A DNA stretch of 64,000 bases from Pseudonocardia oroxyli (GCF_900102195.1 NZ_FNBE01000004.1:310001-374000), one strand, 5' to 3'; positions 25,287 to 34,039 are shown, counted from the stretch's first letter. Notes: generated by a model not told the origin, from the letters alone. Numbers and translations are program-made.

Positions 25287-26465
25287 TCACGAGGCACCCT
25301 CCCCCGGGGTCTGGCGCTGCCACCGACCGTCCTGGAACCGGGCCATCCCCCGGCGCTCGAGCCCGGTCAGCGCGGAGCGGACCTGGTCGGGGGTCAACCC
25401 GGCCTCGTCCGCGAGCCAGGCGACCGTGCGCGCGGCCCGCGGGGGCAACGCGTCGTGCACGCGGGCCTGGCCGGCATCGAGCACGTCCGTCGGGCGCTGC
25501 GGCCCGTCCGGTTCCTGCGCGAGCTCGATCCCCAGCCTGCCCGTCGCCTCGGTGACCTCCTCAGCCCGGGTGACGAGCAGGGCCCCCGACCGGATCAGCT
25601 CGTGACAGCCCGCCGAGAGCGCCGAGCTGACCGGCCCCGGGACCGCCATGAGCACGGTCCCCAGCCGCTGCGCGTCACTCGCCGTGCGCCGGGCGCCGCT
25701 GCGCCGGGCGGCCTCGACGACGACGGTGCCCGCACACAGGGCGGCGATCAGCCGGTTCCGCACGAGGAACCGGTGCCGGGCCGGGACCGCCCCCGGCGGG
25801 TACTCGGACACCACCAGCCCGGCCGCCGCGATGCGGCCCAGCAGACCGGTGTGCGACTCCGGGTAGGGGCGGTCGACCCCGCAGGCGAGCACGGCCACGG
25901 TCGGGCCGCCCGCCGCGAGCGCGCCGCGGTGCGCGGCGCCGTCGATCCCGAGCGCCGCCCCGGACACCACGGTCTGCCCCGCCGCGGCCAACCCGGCGCC
26001 CAGCTCCGCCGCGGTGTGGGTGCCGTACCCGGTCGCCGCCCGGGCACCCACCACGGCGACGGCACGGCCGCACAGCTCGGCGAGGTCGCCCACGCCCCGT
26101 ACCCACAGGGCGAGGGGCGGCACGAGGTCCTCGCTCTGCGCGAGGGCGAAGCTCGTGAACGGCCAGTTCGGCCAGGCCGGGTCCTCGGGACAGAGCAGCC
26201 GGGCCTGGACGGCCCGCGCCGCGGCGAGGTCCTGGTCGGCCCGGTCGGCCGCCCGGCGGCCCGAGGTCTCCCCCGCGACCTCCCGCGAGACGTCTCCGCG
26301 CCGGATCGCGGCGGCCGCCTCGACCGCGCCGACCGCCTCGACGAACCGCCCGGTGTGCGGGGCGGGCGGCTCGGCCACTCGAAGCAGGTAGGCGCGGGCC
26401 CGCAGGACCTCCTCGCCGACCGCCGCCGACCGCGGGGCCGCGGCGCCGGTCGCGAGCCCGCTCAC
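25287..26465 (-). CDS. dprA: DNA-processing protein DprA
   Basis: 392 residues. The Rossmann-like core shows [43 protein letters not shown] and [11 protein letters not shown], and a C-terminal winged helix is near [13 protein letters not shown]. DprA loads RecA on incoming single-stranded DNA during transformation; its role in actinobacteria is less clear. The GTG at 26465 overlaps the comM stop as GTGA, which fixes the start and shows co-translation with comM. Confidence 0.93.
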   Translation of the reverse strand: MSGLATGAAAPRSAAVGEEVLRARAYLLRVAEPPAPHTGRFVEAVGAVEAAAAIRRGDVSREVAGETSGRRAADRADQDLAAARAVQARLLCPEDPAWPNWPFTSFALAQSEDLVPPLALWVRGVGDLAELCGRAVAVVGARAATGYGTHTAAELGAGLAAAGQTVVSGAALGIDGAAHRGALAAGGPTVAVLACGVDRPYPESHTGLLGRIAAAGLVVSEYPPGAVPARHRFLVRNRLIAALCAGTVVVEAARRSGARRTASDAQRLGTVLMAVPGPVSSALSAGCHELIRSGALLVTRAEEVTEATGRLGIELAQEPDGPQRPTDVLDAGQARVHDALPPRAARTVAWLADEAGLTPDQVRSALTGLERRGMARFQDGRWQRQTPGEGAS

Positions 26466-27964
26466 GCCGCACTCCGCTCGCGGAAGTAGAGCGCCCCGTC
26501 GACCGCGTCCCGGTCCGGCGAGCTGGTGCCCGCCAAGTCGCTCAAGGTCCACGCGACCCGCAACGCGCGATCTGCGCCACGTGCGGACAGCTCGCCTGCC
26601 CGCATCCGCTCCTCCAGGGGCCGCACGACCGAGCGCGGGAGGCCGAAGCGCCGCCGCAGCTCGGGACCGGGCACCTCGGCGTTCGTACGCCACCCGTGCG
26701 CCGACCACCGCTCCGCGGCAGCCGCCCGGGCCTCCAGGACGCGGGCCCGCACGGTCGCGGTGTCCTCACCCGTGTCGTCCCCGCCCAGGTCGATGACCGG
26801 CAGCATCCGCGCCTGGATGTCGACCCGGTCCAGCAGCGGGCCGGACAGCCGGGCGAGGTAGCGCCGCCGGTCCACGGACCTGCACACGCAGTCCCGGTCC
26901 CGGACCGGCGCGCACGGGCACGGGTTCGCGGCGGCGACCAGCTGGAAGTGGGCCGGGTAGATGGCGGTGGCCTCCGCCCGGGAGATCCGCACCTCCCGTT
27001 CCTCGAGCGGCGTGCGCAGGGACTCCAGGACGTGCGGTTGGAACTCGGTGCACTCGTCCAGGAAGAGCACGCCGCGGTGGGCCATCGAGACCGCGCCGGG
27101 GCGGGCCGTGCCGGAGCCGCCGCCGAGCAGGGCCGCCATCGTGGACGAGTGGTGCGGCGCCACGAACGGCGCGACCAGCTCGAGCGGGTCGCTGGGCAGC
27201 TCGCCCACCACCGAGCGGATCGAGGCGAGTTGGAGGGCCTGGTCGCGTTCCAGCTCCGGCAGCAGCCCGACGATCCGCCGGGCGAGCATGGTCTTGCCGG
27301 TGCCGGGCGGACCGAGCAGCAGCAGGTGGTGCCCGCCCGCGGCGGCCACCTCGAGCGCCCGCCGCGCGTCCTCCTGGCCGACCACGTCCGCCAGCTCGGG
27401 GAACCTCGAGGGCGGCGTGGGCAGCGGGCTCCCGGGCCGCTCGAGCTGCTGCTCCCCGGCGAACCAGCCGACGACCTCGTCCAGCGTGCTCGCGCCGAAC
27501 ACCTCCACGTCCTCCACCAGCGCCGCCTCCGGCAGGGTCGCCGCCGGGACGACCACGCGGCGCAGCCCCGCCTCCCGGGCGGCCAGCACACACGGCAGGA
27601 TGCCGCGGACCGGGCGGACCCGACCGTCGAGCGCGAGCTCCCCCAGCAGTGCGATCCCGGCGAGCCTGCCCGCGTCGACCACGCCGGCGCCCGCCAGCAC
27701 GCACACCGCCAGGGCCAGGTCGAACCGCGAGCCGGACTTGCGCAGGGTGGCCGGGGAGAGCGCGAGCAGGATCCGCACCCCGGGCCAGTCCTGGCCGGAG
27801 TTGACGACCGCCGAGCGCATCCGGTGCACGGACTCCTGCAGCGCCGTGTCCGCCAACCCGACGATCTGCACCCCCGGGATGCCGCCGCCGACGAGCGCCT
27901 CGATCTCCACGGGCACCCCCTCGACCCCGCGCAGGGCCACGGACCACCCGCGTGCGAGCCCCAT
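26462..27964 (-). CDS. comM: YifB/ComM-family AAA ATPase (Mg-chelatase-like)
   Basis: 500 residues. N-terminal Lon-like domain (VPVEIEALVGGGIPGVQIVGLADTALQE), AAA Walker A GPPGTGKTMLARR, Walker B VLFLDECTEF, the family block ANPCPC with a Cys-rich zinc-like element (CPCAPVRDRDCVC), and an Mg_chelatase C-terminal domain. ComM is a hexameric helicase that promotes branch migration during natural transformation. ATG at 27964 overlaps the yraN stop by one base. It forms yraN-comM-dprA, a conserved trio. Confidence 0.94.
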   Translation of the reverse strand: MGLARGWSVALRGVEGVPVEIEALVGGGIPGVQIVGLADTALQESVHRMRSAVVNSGQDWPGVRILLALSPATLRKSGSRFDLALAVCVLAGAGVVDAGRLAGIALLGELALDGRVRPVRGILPCVLAAREAGLRRVVVPAATLPEAALVEDVEVFGASTLDEVVGWFAGEQQLERPGSPLPTPPSRFPELADVVGQEDARRALEVAAAGGHHLLLLGPPGTGKTMLARRIVGLLPELERDQALQLASIRSVVGELPSDPLELVAPFVAPHHSSTMAALLGGGSGTARPGAVSMAHRGVLFLDECTEFQPHVLESLRTPLEEREVRISRAEATAIYPAHFQLVAAANPCPCAPVRDRDCVCRSVDRRRYLARLSGPLLDRVDIQARMLPVIDLGGDDTGEDTATVRARVLEARAAAAERWSAHGWRTNAEVPGPELRRRFGLPRSVVRPLEERMRAGELSARGADRALRVAWTLSDLAGTSSPDRDAVDGALYFRERSAA

Positions 27965-28320
27965 CAGAACGCGTCCTGGAAGTGCTGGAGCGTGACCGGG
28001 CCGCCGGGGCGCATGAGCACCGCCACCACGTCGAACCGGACGGGACACCAGTCGGTGGTGTGGGCCGCCAGCCAGGCGCGGGTGACCGCCCTGATCCGGT
28101 TCGCCTTCAGCGGCGTGACGGCCTCGGCGGGCTCCCCGTACCGGGTGCCCGACCGGGTCTTGATCTCGCAGACCACGAGCCTGCCGGGCTCGCTCGCCAC
28201 CACGTCGATCTCGCCGTCCCGGCACCGCCAGTTGCGGTCCAGCACGGTCAGTCCCCTGCTCTGCAGGTACTCGACCGCGGCGTCCTCACCGCGGCGGCCC
28301 AGTTCGTCCTTCGCTGCCAT
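27964..28320 (-). CDS. YraN family endonuclease-like protein (UPF0102)
   Basis: 118 residues, the full family length. The restriction-endonuclease-like fold is marked by GRRGEDAAVEYL, CRDGEIDVVASE and VVCEIKTRSGTRYG (the D-x(n)-E-x-K arrangement). Its biochemical role is not settled. ATG at 28320 was chosen over an upstream Met for family length. It heads the yraN-comM-dprA-xerC-sigma series. Confidence 0.92.
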   Translation of the reverse strand: MAAKDELGRRGEDAAVEYLQSRGLTVLDRNWRCRDGEIDVVASEPGRLVVCEIKTRSGTRYGEPAEAVTPLKANRIRAVTRAWLAAHTTDWCPVRFDVVAVLMRPGGPVTLQHFQDAF

Positions 28321-28344
28321 GCCGACACGATGACCGGCGCGCAA

Positions 28345-28382
28345 GGCCTGTGGAGCGAAACCGGGAATCTGCTCCACAGGCC
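28345..28382. terminator. Hairpin upstream of yraN
   Basis: A perfect 12-bp stem GGCCTGTGGAGC/GCTCCACAGGCC encloses a 14-nt loop. It sits in the 154-bp gap between DUF2469 and yraN. It may terminate the lepB-rnhB-DUF2469 transcript or lie in the yraN leader. No T-tract is present. Confidence 0.5.
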
Positions 28383-28474
28383 CCGTTTCCGGTGGACAAC
28401 TCCGGTCCCGCCGCCTCGGCGGGCCGGTTCCGTCGGGGCCTCGTGCTAGTGCCCCGGTGCCCCGGTGCCCCGGA

Positions 28475-28792
28475 CTAGAAGCGGTCGTTCTCCGGCAGGC
28501 GCAGATCGGGCTTGTCGAGCTCCTCGATGTTGACGTCCTTGAACGTCAGCACCCGCACGTTCTTGACGAACCGGGCGGGCCGGTACATGTCCCACACCCA
28601 GGCGTCCGACATCCGGACCTCGAAGTAGACCTCGCCGTCGCTGTTGCGCGGCGCCACGTCCACGGAGTTCGCCAGGTAGAAGCGGCGCTCGGTCTCCACC
28701 ACGAACGAGAACTGCGACACGATGTCGCGGTACTCCTTGTAGAGCGTGAGCTCCATCTCGGTCTCGTACTTCTCGAGATCCTCGGCGCTCAC
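28475..28792 (-). CDS. DUF2469 family protein
   Basis: 105 residues, rich in acidic and aromatic residues ([32 protein letters not shown]). It belongs to a small family nearly restricted to Actinobacteria and almost always found next to rnhB; no function has been established to my knowledge. The GTG at 28792 overlaps the rnhB stop as GTGA, so the two are translationally coupled. Confidence 0.9.
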   Translation of the reverse strand: MSAEDLEKYETEMELTLYKEYRDIVSQFSFVVETERRFYLANSVDVAPRNSDGEVYFEVRMSDAWVWDMYRPARFVKNVRVLTFKDVNIEELDKPDLRLPENDRF

Positions 28793-29568
28793 GACTGCTC
28801 TCCCCCTACCTCGGTGTCCCCGTCCGGGAACCCATTCTGGACCACCCCGCCCGGCCGCCCGACCCCGGCCGCCGCCGCCACGTTCACGAACGAGAACCGG
28901 TGCTCCGGACAGGGCCCGTGCCCGGCGAGCGCCTCCTCGTGCAGCGGGGTGTTGTAGCCCTTGTGGATCGCGAAGCCGTACTCCGGGTACTGCGCGTCGA
29001 GGCCCACCATCAACCGGTCCCGCGTGACCTTGGCCAGCACGGACGCCGCCGCCACGCACGCCGCGGTCAGGTCGCCCTTGGGCACCGCGAGCGTGGGCCT
29101 GCCGAACCCGTGGACCGGGAAGCCGTCGGTGAGGACGTAGCCCGGCGGGTTGCTCAGCCCGGCGACCGCGCGCCGCATCCCCTCGATGTTGGCGATGTGC
29201 ACCCCGCGCCGGTCCACCTCGGCGGGCGGGATGACGACCACCGCGTGGTCCTCGGCCCGGCGCAGGATGCGGTAGTAGAACTCCTCGCGCAGGGCGGGGC
29301 CGAGCAGCTTGGAGTCGGTGAGGCCCTCCAGGCGCCGGGCGTCCCCGGGCCGCAGCACGCAGGCGGCCACGACGAGCGGGCCCGCGCAGGCCCCGCGGCC
29401 CGCCTCGTCCACCCCGGCGACCGGGCCGAGCCCGTGGCGCTGCAGGGTGCTCTGCAGCGTCCACATCCCGGCGGACGCGCGCACGGTCGCCCGGGTGGGG
29501 CGCCACTCGGGCGGGAGGAGCTGGGCGGGACGCGTCCGGCGCGGCCGCCGCCGTGTCGGTGCGACCAC
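28789..29568 (-). CDS. rnhB: Ribonuclease HII
   Basis: 259 residues. The acidic active site is visible in [22 protein letters not shown] and VLTDGF, and [12 protein letters not shown] is the family block. It cuts RNA in RNA-DNA hybrids, including single ribonucleotides. The first 45 residues are Arg/Pro-rich and may be partly untranslated; the GTG at 29568 directly follows the lepB stop, and an internal start near residue 35 is possible. Confidence 0.94.
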   Translation of the reverse strand: MVAPTRRRPRRTRPAQLLPPEWRPTRATVRASAGMWTLQSTLQRHGLGPVAGVDEAGRGACAGPLVVAACVLRPGDARRLEGLTDSKLLGPALREEFYYRILRRAEDHAVVVIPPAEVDRRGVHIANIEGMRRAVAGLSNPPGYVLTDGFPVHGFGRPTLAVPKGDLTAACVAAASVLAKVTRDRLMVGLDAQYPEYGFAIHKGYNTPLHEEALAGHGPCPEHRFSFVNVAAAAGVGRPGGVVQNGFPDGDTEVGGEQS

Positions 29569-31077
29569 CTACGACCGGCGCTGGGAACGGCTCGGGGGCG
29601 GCAGGAACTCGTCCTCCTCGCCGTCGAGCATTCGCCGCCTGACCAGCATGAACGGCAGGACACCGACCAGCCCGAGGCCCAGCGGCAGTGCCGAGTTCTG
29701 CAGGGCCGAGGTCTGCGGGTCGGTGTCGTCGATGAACCCGAAGCGGCTGACGGGCAGCACCTTCATCCGGGCCTTGCCGATCACGTTCTCCACCGGGATG
29801 GGCCCGTGCCCGTCGATCCGGGAGTCCGACGAGTTGTTGCGGCTGTCCCCCATCACCCACAGCTCGCCCTGGGGCACCGTGATCGGCCCGAACGGGATCT
29901 GCCGGGCGGGGCCCGCGGCGGGCAGGTAGTAGATGTAGGGCTCGTCCAGCGGCTGGTCGTTCACCATCACGCGGTTGCGGGAGTCGCAGCACGCCACGGT
30001 CTGCCCGCCGACGGCGATGACACGCTTGACGAAGTCCTTCTCGTCCGGCGGGGCGAGCCCGATCAGCGAGAGGAACTGCTGCACGATCTCCCCGACCGTG
30101 CTCGACGGCTCGTCCACCTGGAACTCGGTGTTGACCCAGGAGTCCGGCCCGCGGAACACCACCACGTCCCCCGGGGCGGGGTCGGTGAAGCGGTAGGTGA
30201 CCTTGTCGACGAGCACCCGGTCGTTGTTGCAGCCGGTGCAGCCGTGCAGTGTGGTCTCCATCGAGCCCGACGGGATCACGTACACCTTGGCGACGAAGGC
30301 CTGGATGACGATCGTGAGGACCAGCGCGACCCCGACCAGGATCGGCAGTTCCTTCCAGAACGTGGAGCGGCGCCTGCGCCCGGACTTGGGCTTCTTGGTG
30401 CCGGGGGCGCGCTTCGCCACGTACTCGCCCGCGGGTCGGCCCTGCGGGGAGGCGCCCGCGCGGCGGCGGTGCCTGCCGGGGACGGCGTCGAGGTCCACCC
30501 GCAGCTGCGGGTCGACAGTGCCCTCGGGGCGGTCCTCGGGGCGGTCCTCCCCCGTGTCGACGACCGGCGCGACGACGTCCGTCGGGCGGTCGTCCTCCAC
30601 GGGACGGGGCGGGACGCGCCGCGGCGGCGGCCCCTGCGGCCTGCTCTGCTGCGCGGGTCCGCCGTACGGCGGTGCACCGTTCGGGCCGCGGCCCTGCACG
30701 GGCGCCCCGTTCGGGACCGCGCCGTTCGGAGCCATCCCGTTCGGGACAGCACCGTTCGGGACAGCACCGTGGGGAGCCACACCGTGGGGGACGGCGCCGT
30801 TCGGGGCGACCCCGTTGCGCGAGCCTCCGTTGCGGTGGCCGGCGTTCGGTGGTGCGCCGAGTGTCTGCGGCGGGGGCATCGGCCCCCGCGGCCCGGACGG
30901 CGGGTACTCCGCCGGTCCGGGGAACGGCGCCCCGTTGGCCCCGGTGCCGGGCACCCGGCCCTGCGGGCGCTCCCCGGCGAGCGGCACGGCGCCCGGCGGC
31001 GGACCGTCCCCGGTCATCGGGGGACCGTCCCGACGCGGCCTGCCGCGGCGGTCGTCGGGGAGCTCGGGTGACGCCAC
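29569..31077 (-). CDS. lepB: Signal peptidase I with ~240-residue repeat-rich cytoplasmic extension
   Basis: 502 residues. The catalytic half starts at a membrane span (residues ~243-263), followed by VYVIPSGSMETTL with nucleophile Ser272, KDFVKRVIAVGGQ with general base Lys351, and MGDSRNNSSDSR; a second span near residues 465-482 precedes the C-terminus. It removes signal peptides outside the membrane. The N-terminal 240 residues are Pro/Gly/Arg-rich with tandem xPNGA repeats, far longer than typical signal peptidases. It is upstream of rnhB with no gap. The start is uncertain; Met21 is an alternative. Confidence 0.92.
   Translation of the reverse strand: MASPELPDDRRGRPRRDGPPMTGDGPPPGAVPLAGERPQGRVPGTGANGAPFPGPAEYPPSGPRGPMPPPQTLGAPPNAGHRNGGSRNGVAPNGAVPHGVAPHGAVPNGAVPNGMAPNGAVPNGAPVQGRGPNGAPPYGGPAQQSRPQGPPPRRVPPRPVEDDRPTDVVAPVVDTGEDRPEDRPEGTVDPQLRVDLDAVPGRHRRRAGASPQGRPAGEYVAKRAPGTKKPKSGRRRRSTFWKELPILVGVALVLTIVIQAFVAKVYVIPSGSMETTLHGCTGCNNDRVLVDKVTYRFTDPAPGDVVVFRGPDSWVNTEFQVDEPSSTVGEIVQQFLSLIGLAPPDEKDFVKRVIAVGGQTVACCDSRNRVMVNDQPLDEPYIYYLPAAGPARQIPFGPITVPQGELWVMGDSRNNSSDSRIDGHGPIPVENVIGKARMKVLPVSRFGFIDDTDPQTSALQNSALPLGLGLVGVLPFMLVRRRMLDGEEDEFLPPPSRSQRRS
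30700..30816. repeat. lepB: In-frame PNGAV/PHGVA minisatellite in lepB
   Basis: Residues 88-126 of LepB consist of about eight degenerate five-residue units of the type APNGA, VPHGV, VPNGM. The DNA is a 15-bp degenerate tandem repeat (GACAGCACCGTTCGG-like). The protein segment should be unstructured and lie on the cytoplasmic side. Confidence 0.75.
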
Positions 31078-31121
31078 GTGATGAGGCTACGGCAGGGCGC
31101 CGTCACGTCGGGGTGACGGGC

Positions 31122-31481
31122 TCAGCTCGCAGTGGTGATCTCGCGCTTCTCCTTGATCTTCGCGGCCTTGCCGCGCAGGTCACGGAGGTAGTACAGCTTG
31201 GCGCGACGCACGTCACCGCGCGAGAAGACCTCGATCTTCTCGATGTTCGGGGTGTGCACCGGGAAGGTGCGCTCCACGCCGACGCCGAAGGACACCTTGC
31301 GGACCGTGAAGGTCTCGCGGGCGCCCGCACCCTGACGGCGGATGACGACGCCCTGGAACACCTGGACCCGAGAGCGGCTGCCCTCGATGACCTTCACGTG
31401 CACCTTGAGCGTGTCACCCGGCCGGAAGGCGGGGATGTCGGAGCGCAGGATCTGTGCGTCCAGGTCGTCCAGGGTGTTCAT
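31122..31481 (-). CDS. rplS: 50S ribosomal protein L19
   Basis: 119 residues, standard length. Typical L19 blocks: [66 protein letters not shown] and [20 protein letters not shown]. It lies at the 30S-50S interface. Gap of 139 bp from trmD; the region contains a hairpin (31586-31618), so rplS may have its own promoter. Confidence 0.97.
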   Translation of the reverse strand: MNTLDDLDAQILRSDIPAFRPGDTLKVHVKVIEGSRSRVQVFQGVVIRRQGAGARETFTVRKVSFGVGVERTFPVHTPNIEKIEVFSRGDVRRAKLYYLRDLRGKAAKIKEKREITTAS

Positions 31482-31585
31482 CGCGCGGGTCCGTCCTCGT
31501 CCAGATGGTTCGTCAAGCTTCGCCGGTCAGGTCACGTGCCGGGGCGCCGGTCCTCGCAAGGGGAGGCGCCGACACAGCACGGTAC

Positions 31586-31618
31586 GGCGCTGGCAACTCA
31601 TCCATAGTGCCAGACGCC
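31586..31618 (-). terminator. Hairpin after trmD
   Basis: Stem GGCG-CTGGCA/TGCCAG-(A)-CGCC with an 12-nt loop, beginning 3 bp past the trmD stop on the minus strand. It may attenuate transcription from trmD into rplS. Confidence 0.4.
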
Positions 31619-31620
31619 TT

Positions 31621-32376
31621 CTACGGGCGTTCACCCAGGGCGTCCAGCACCGCCCGATCGGCCTCGTCGAGGGCGTCCGGCGGCAGCGCGGCGAGCAGGT
31701 CGGGGCGCAGGCGCGCCGTGCGTTCGAGAGCCCGGTCACGCCGCCACCGGTCGACGGCGGCGTGGTCGCCGCTGCGCAGCACCGGCGGCACGGGCAGGTC
31801 CCGCCACACCTCCGGGCGGGTGTAGGCCGGGCCCTCGAGCAGGCCGTCGGAGAAGGAGTCCTCGGCCGCCGAGCGCGGGTTGCCCAGCACCCCGGGCAGC
31901 AGCCGGACCACGGCCTCGACCATGACCAGGACCGCGACCTCGCCGCCGACCAGGACGTAGTCGCCGATGCTGACCTCGTCGACCGGCATCCGCTGCGCGT
32001 AGTGGTCGACGACGCGCTGGTCGATGCCCTCGTAGCGGCCGCAGGCGAAGACCAGCCGCTCCGCGCTCGTCCACTCGTGCGCCAGCTGCTGGGTGAACGG
32101 GCGCCCCGCGGGTGTCGGGACCACCAGCCGCGCCGGTGAGTCGATCACGGGACCGATCACACTGTCGAGCGCCTCTCCCCACACCTGCGGCTTCATGACC
32201 ATGCCGGGCCCGCCGCCGTAGGGCGAGTCGTCGACGGCCTGGTGCACGTCGTGCGTCCAGTCCCGCAGGTCGTGCACGGCGACCTCGATCAGCCCCCGGT
32301 CGATCGCCCGACCGAGCAGCGCCTCGCGCAGCGGCGCAAGGTAGCTCGGGAAAATCGTCACGACGTCGATCCGCAC
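31621..32376 (-). CDS. trmD: tRNA (guanine37-N1)-methyltransferase
   Basis: 251 residues. SPOUT-class blocks: MRIDVVTIFPSY-like start, DDSPYGGGPGMVMKP, ACGRYEGIDQR and the knot loop SIGDYVLVGGEVAVLVMVEAVVRLLPG. It methylates G37 next to the anticodon and prevents frameshifting. The GTG at 32376 matches the family N-terminus. It is upstream of rplS. The divergent MgtC-like gene begins 28 bp away on the other strand and separates trmD from the rimM-khpA-rpsP cluster it usually follows. Confidence 0.96.
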   Translation of the reverse strand: MRIDVVTIFPSYLAPLREALLGRAIDRGLIEVAVHDLRDWTHDVHQAVDDSPYGGGPGMVMKPQVWGEALDSVIGPVIDSPARLVVPTPAGRPFTQQLAHEWTSAERLVFACGRYEGIDQRVVDHYAQRMPVDEVSIGDYVLVGGEVAVLVMVEAVVRLLPGVLGNPRSAAEDSFSDGLLEGPAYTRPEVWRDLPVPPVLRSGDHAAVDRWRRDRALERTARLRPDLLAALPPDALDEADRAVLDALGERP

Positions 32377-32403
32377 CTCGCGGATCCTGCCAAAGGAGGT
32401 CGG

Positions 32404-33114
32404 GTGTCCTCGCTGTGGTCCTCCGACACGCAGTGGTCGCTGCTGCTGCCGGTGCTGCTCGCCCTGGTGCTCACCACGGTCATCGGGCTGGAACGGGAGG
32501 CGGGCGCCAAGAGCGCGGGCCTGCGCACCCACACCCTGGTCGGCGTCGGCGCGGCCGTGTTCATGCTGGTCAGCAAGTACGGCTTCGACGACCTGCTGGG
32601 CACCGACCACGTCGCACTGGACCCGTCCCGGATCGGGGCGCAGATCGTGTCCGGGATCGGGTTCATCGGCGCCGGGTTGATCTTCGTCCGCCAGGACGCC
32701 GTCCGCGGGCTGACGACGGCGGCGACCATCTGGCTCGCCGCGGGCATCGGCACCGCCTGCGGCGCGGGGCTGCCCGTGCTGGCGGTCGCCGCGACCGCGG
32801 GCCACTTCGTGGTGACGCGCGGCCTGCTCCCGCTGGCCAGGGCGACCCAGCGCCGCCGCCGCGACCCGCCGGTGCTGCACCTGCGCTACGCCGACGGCCA
32901 GGGCATCCTCCGCACCGTCGTGCAGCTGTGCACCCGCCGCGGCTGGGCCGTGCAGGACCTGGAGATCGCCCGGGAGAGCACCGCCGACACCGCGGCGGTG
33001 ACCCTGCGCCTGACGGGCCGCGGCGATCTCACCGCCCTGGCGACCGAGCTGTCCGAGATCGACGGCGTCCGGTCCGCCCGCACCGGCCACGAGGACACCT
33101 TCGAGGAGGAGTGA
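32404..33114 (+). CDS. MgtC/SapB-family membrane protein
   Basis: 236 residues. Five or so N-terminal spans with signature TTVIGLEREAGAKSAGLRTHTLVGVGAAVFML and GIGFIGAGLIF, then a cytoplasmic C-terminal ACT-like domain (PPVLHLRYADGQGILRTVVQL). MgtC relatives affect Mg2+ homeostasis and the F-type ATP synthase in pathogens; many actinobacterial members are uncharacterised. GTG at 32404 has AAAGGAGGT 5-6 nt upstream. It is the only plus-strand gene in this block and interrupts the trmD-rimM neighbourhood. Confidence 0.88.
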   Translation: MSSLWSSDTQWSLLLPVLLALVLTTVIGLEREAGAKSAGLRTHTLVGVGAAVFMLVSKYGFDDLLGTDHVALDPSRIGAQIVSGIGFIGAGLIFVRQDAVRGLTTAATIWLAAGIGTACGAGLPVLAVAATAGHFVVTRGLLPLARATQRRRRDPPVLHLRYADGQGILRTVVQLCTRRGWAVQDLEIARESTADTAAVTLRLTGRGDLTALATELSEIDGVRSARTGHEDTFEEE

Positions 33115-33148
33115 GCGGACCGGTCCGACGGCGCTCGTGCGACACCCG

Positions 33149-33697
33149 TCAGCTCGCCTCCTCCAGCGACGCGACCGCCTCCCGCATCCCCTCCAGCGTC
33201 ACGCCGCGGGCCTCGAGGATCTCCTGCGCACCCCCGCCCGCGTGCAGCAGCCCGAGCAGGATGTGCTCGCTGCGGATCTCCTTGTGCGTGAGCCGCAGCG
33301 CCTCCCGCAGCGACAGCTCGAGCGCCTTCTTGGCCGCCGCGTCGAACGGGATGTGCCCGAACAGCCGCCGCTGCTTGCCCGCCTGGGTGCGTTCCAGCGC
33401 CCCCGGGCCGAAGGTCTCCTCGGCCTGGCGCCGCACCTCGTCGAGGTCGATGCCCAGCACGGCCAGCTTGCCCGCGTCCGGCGCGCCGGTGGTGCGCGCG
33501 CGGCGGTCGGCCTCCTCCTCCACCGCCTCCCGCTCGACGCCGGCGCGCCGCAGCAGGCCCGCCGCCGCGCCGTCGAGCGGGAGGTAGAGGCTGAGCAGCA
33601 GGTTCTCCGTCCGGATCTCCGGCTGCCTGCGCTCGCGCGCGTCCTCCTGGGCCTGCACCACGGCCTGTCGGGCCGTCACCGTGAACCTCTCGAACAT
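33149..33697 (-). CDS. Clp N-terminal-domain protein (no ATPase)
   Basis: 182 residues with two Clp_N modules: MFERFTVTARQAVVQAQEDA...RTENLLLSLY at the N-terminus and FDAAAKKALELSLREALRLTHKEIRSEHILLGLLH in the second half. ClpA/ClpC use this domain to bind substrates and adaptors. With no AAA module the protein could act as an adaptor or decoy for ClpC, or share the arginine-phosphate-type sensing pocket. GAGGGGG precedes its ATG. It follows a small HTH gene by 12 bp in a two-gene operon. Confidence 0.88.
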   Translation of the reverse strand: MFERFTVTARQAVVQAQEDARERRQPEIRTENLLLSLYLPLDGAAAGLLRRAGVEREAVEEEADRRARTTGAPDAGKLAVLGIDLDEVRRQAEETFGPGALERTQAGKQRRLFGHIPFDAAAKKALELSLREALRLTHKEIRSEHILLGLLHAGGGAQEILEARGVTLEGMREAVASLEEAS

Positions 33698-33709
33698 CCG
33701 TGATCCCCC

Positions 33710-33925
33710 TCAGTAGCCGAGTCGGCGGTACTTCTTGTGCACCGCCTGCTTGCTCACCTGCAGCACGCCCGCGATCTGCGCCCAGGACCAGCCCTGGGCG
33801 CGGGCGTTGCCGACCTGGAGCTCCTCCAGGGACTCCTGCAGCGCTCGGAGCGCTGCCACCGCCGCCAGGCCGACGTGCGGGTCCTTGCTGGACGCCGCTG
33901 CGGCCACCGCTGTCGCTTCCGCCAT
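33710..33925 (-). CDS. Small HTH regulator of the Clp_N cassette
   Basis: 71 residues. The C-terminal half is a helix-turn-helix: ARAQGWSWAQIAGVLQVSKQAVHKKYRRLGY, ending directly at the HTH. The N-terminal helix (VGLAAVAALRALQESLEELQVGNA) may dimerise it. The predicted promoter overlaps two identical palindromes, implying autorepression. The predicted transcription start coincides with the ATG, so the mRNA is probably leaderless. It is co-transcribed with the Clp_N protein; this pairing recurs in actinobacteria and the small HTH likely controls levels of the Clp_N partner. Confidence 0.82.
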   Translation of the reverse strand: MAEATAVAAAASSKDPHVGLAAVAALRALQESLEELQVGNARAQGWSWAQIAGVLQVSKQAVHKKYRRLGY

Positions 33926-33927
33926 GC

Positions 33928-33945
33928 CGTCAACCTACGTTGACG
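33928..33945. promoter_or_regulatory. Operator O2 of the HTH/Clp_N cassette
   Basis: CGTCAAC-CTAC-GTTGACG, a perfect 7+7 palindrome with a 4-nt centre. It overlaps the predicted -10 (TAGGTT on the minus strand, 33932-33937) and ends 3 bp before the HTH start codon. Confidence 0.75.
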
Positions 33946-33960
33946 AACCGCTGGCGTCAA
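33932..33960 (-). promoter_or_regulatory. Leaderless promoter of the HTH/Clp_N cassette
   Basis: On the minus strand, -35 TTGACG (33955-33960), 17-bp spacer, -10 TAGGTT (33932-33937). The start codon A (33925) falls 7 nt past the -10, where transcription would begin. The -35 box lies in O1 and the -10 box in O2. Confidence 0.6.
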
Positions 33961-33972
33961 CCAAAGTTGACG
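33955..33972. promoter_or_regulatory. Operator O1 of the HTH/Clp_N cassette
   Basis: CGTCAAC-CAAA-GTTGACG has arms identical to O2. Centre-to-centre distance to O2 is 27 bp. It covers the predicted -35 box. Confidence 0.75.
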
Positions 33973-33983
33973 ACACGGGCACG

Positions 33984-34011
33984 AAAAAAGGGGCCCACGG
34001 CCGTGGGCCCC
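33984..34011 (-). terminator. Canonical rho-independent terminator of rpsP-khpA-rimM
   Basis: Perfect 11+11-bp palindrome GGGGCCCACGG/CCGTGGGCCCC (33990-34011) followed on the minus strand by six T (33984-33989). It begins 28 bp past the rimM stop. It is the only hairpin with a U-tract noticed in this window. Confidence 0.9.
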
Positions 34012-34039
34012 TCTCTCGGGCGCTGTTCTCGGGCGCTCC

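Noticed and set aside
30700..30816. Possible CRISPR-like array
   Set aside because: The repeats are contiguous, degenerate and in frame with lepB, with no unique spacers or cas genes.
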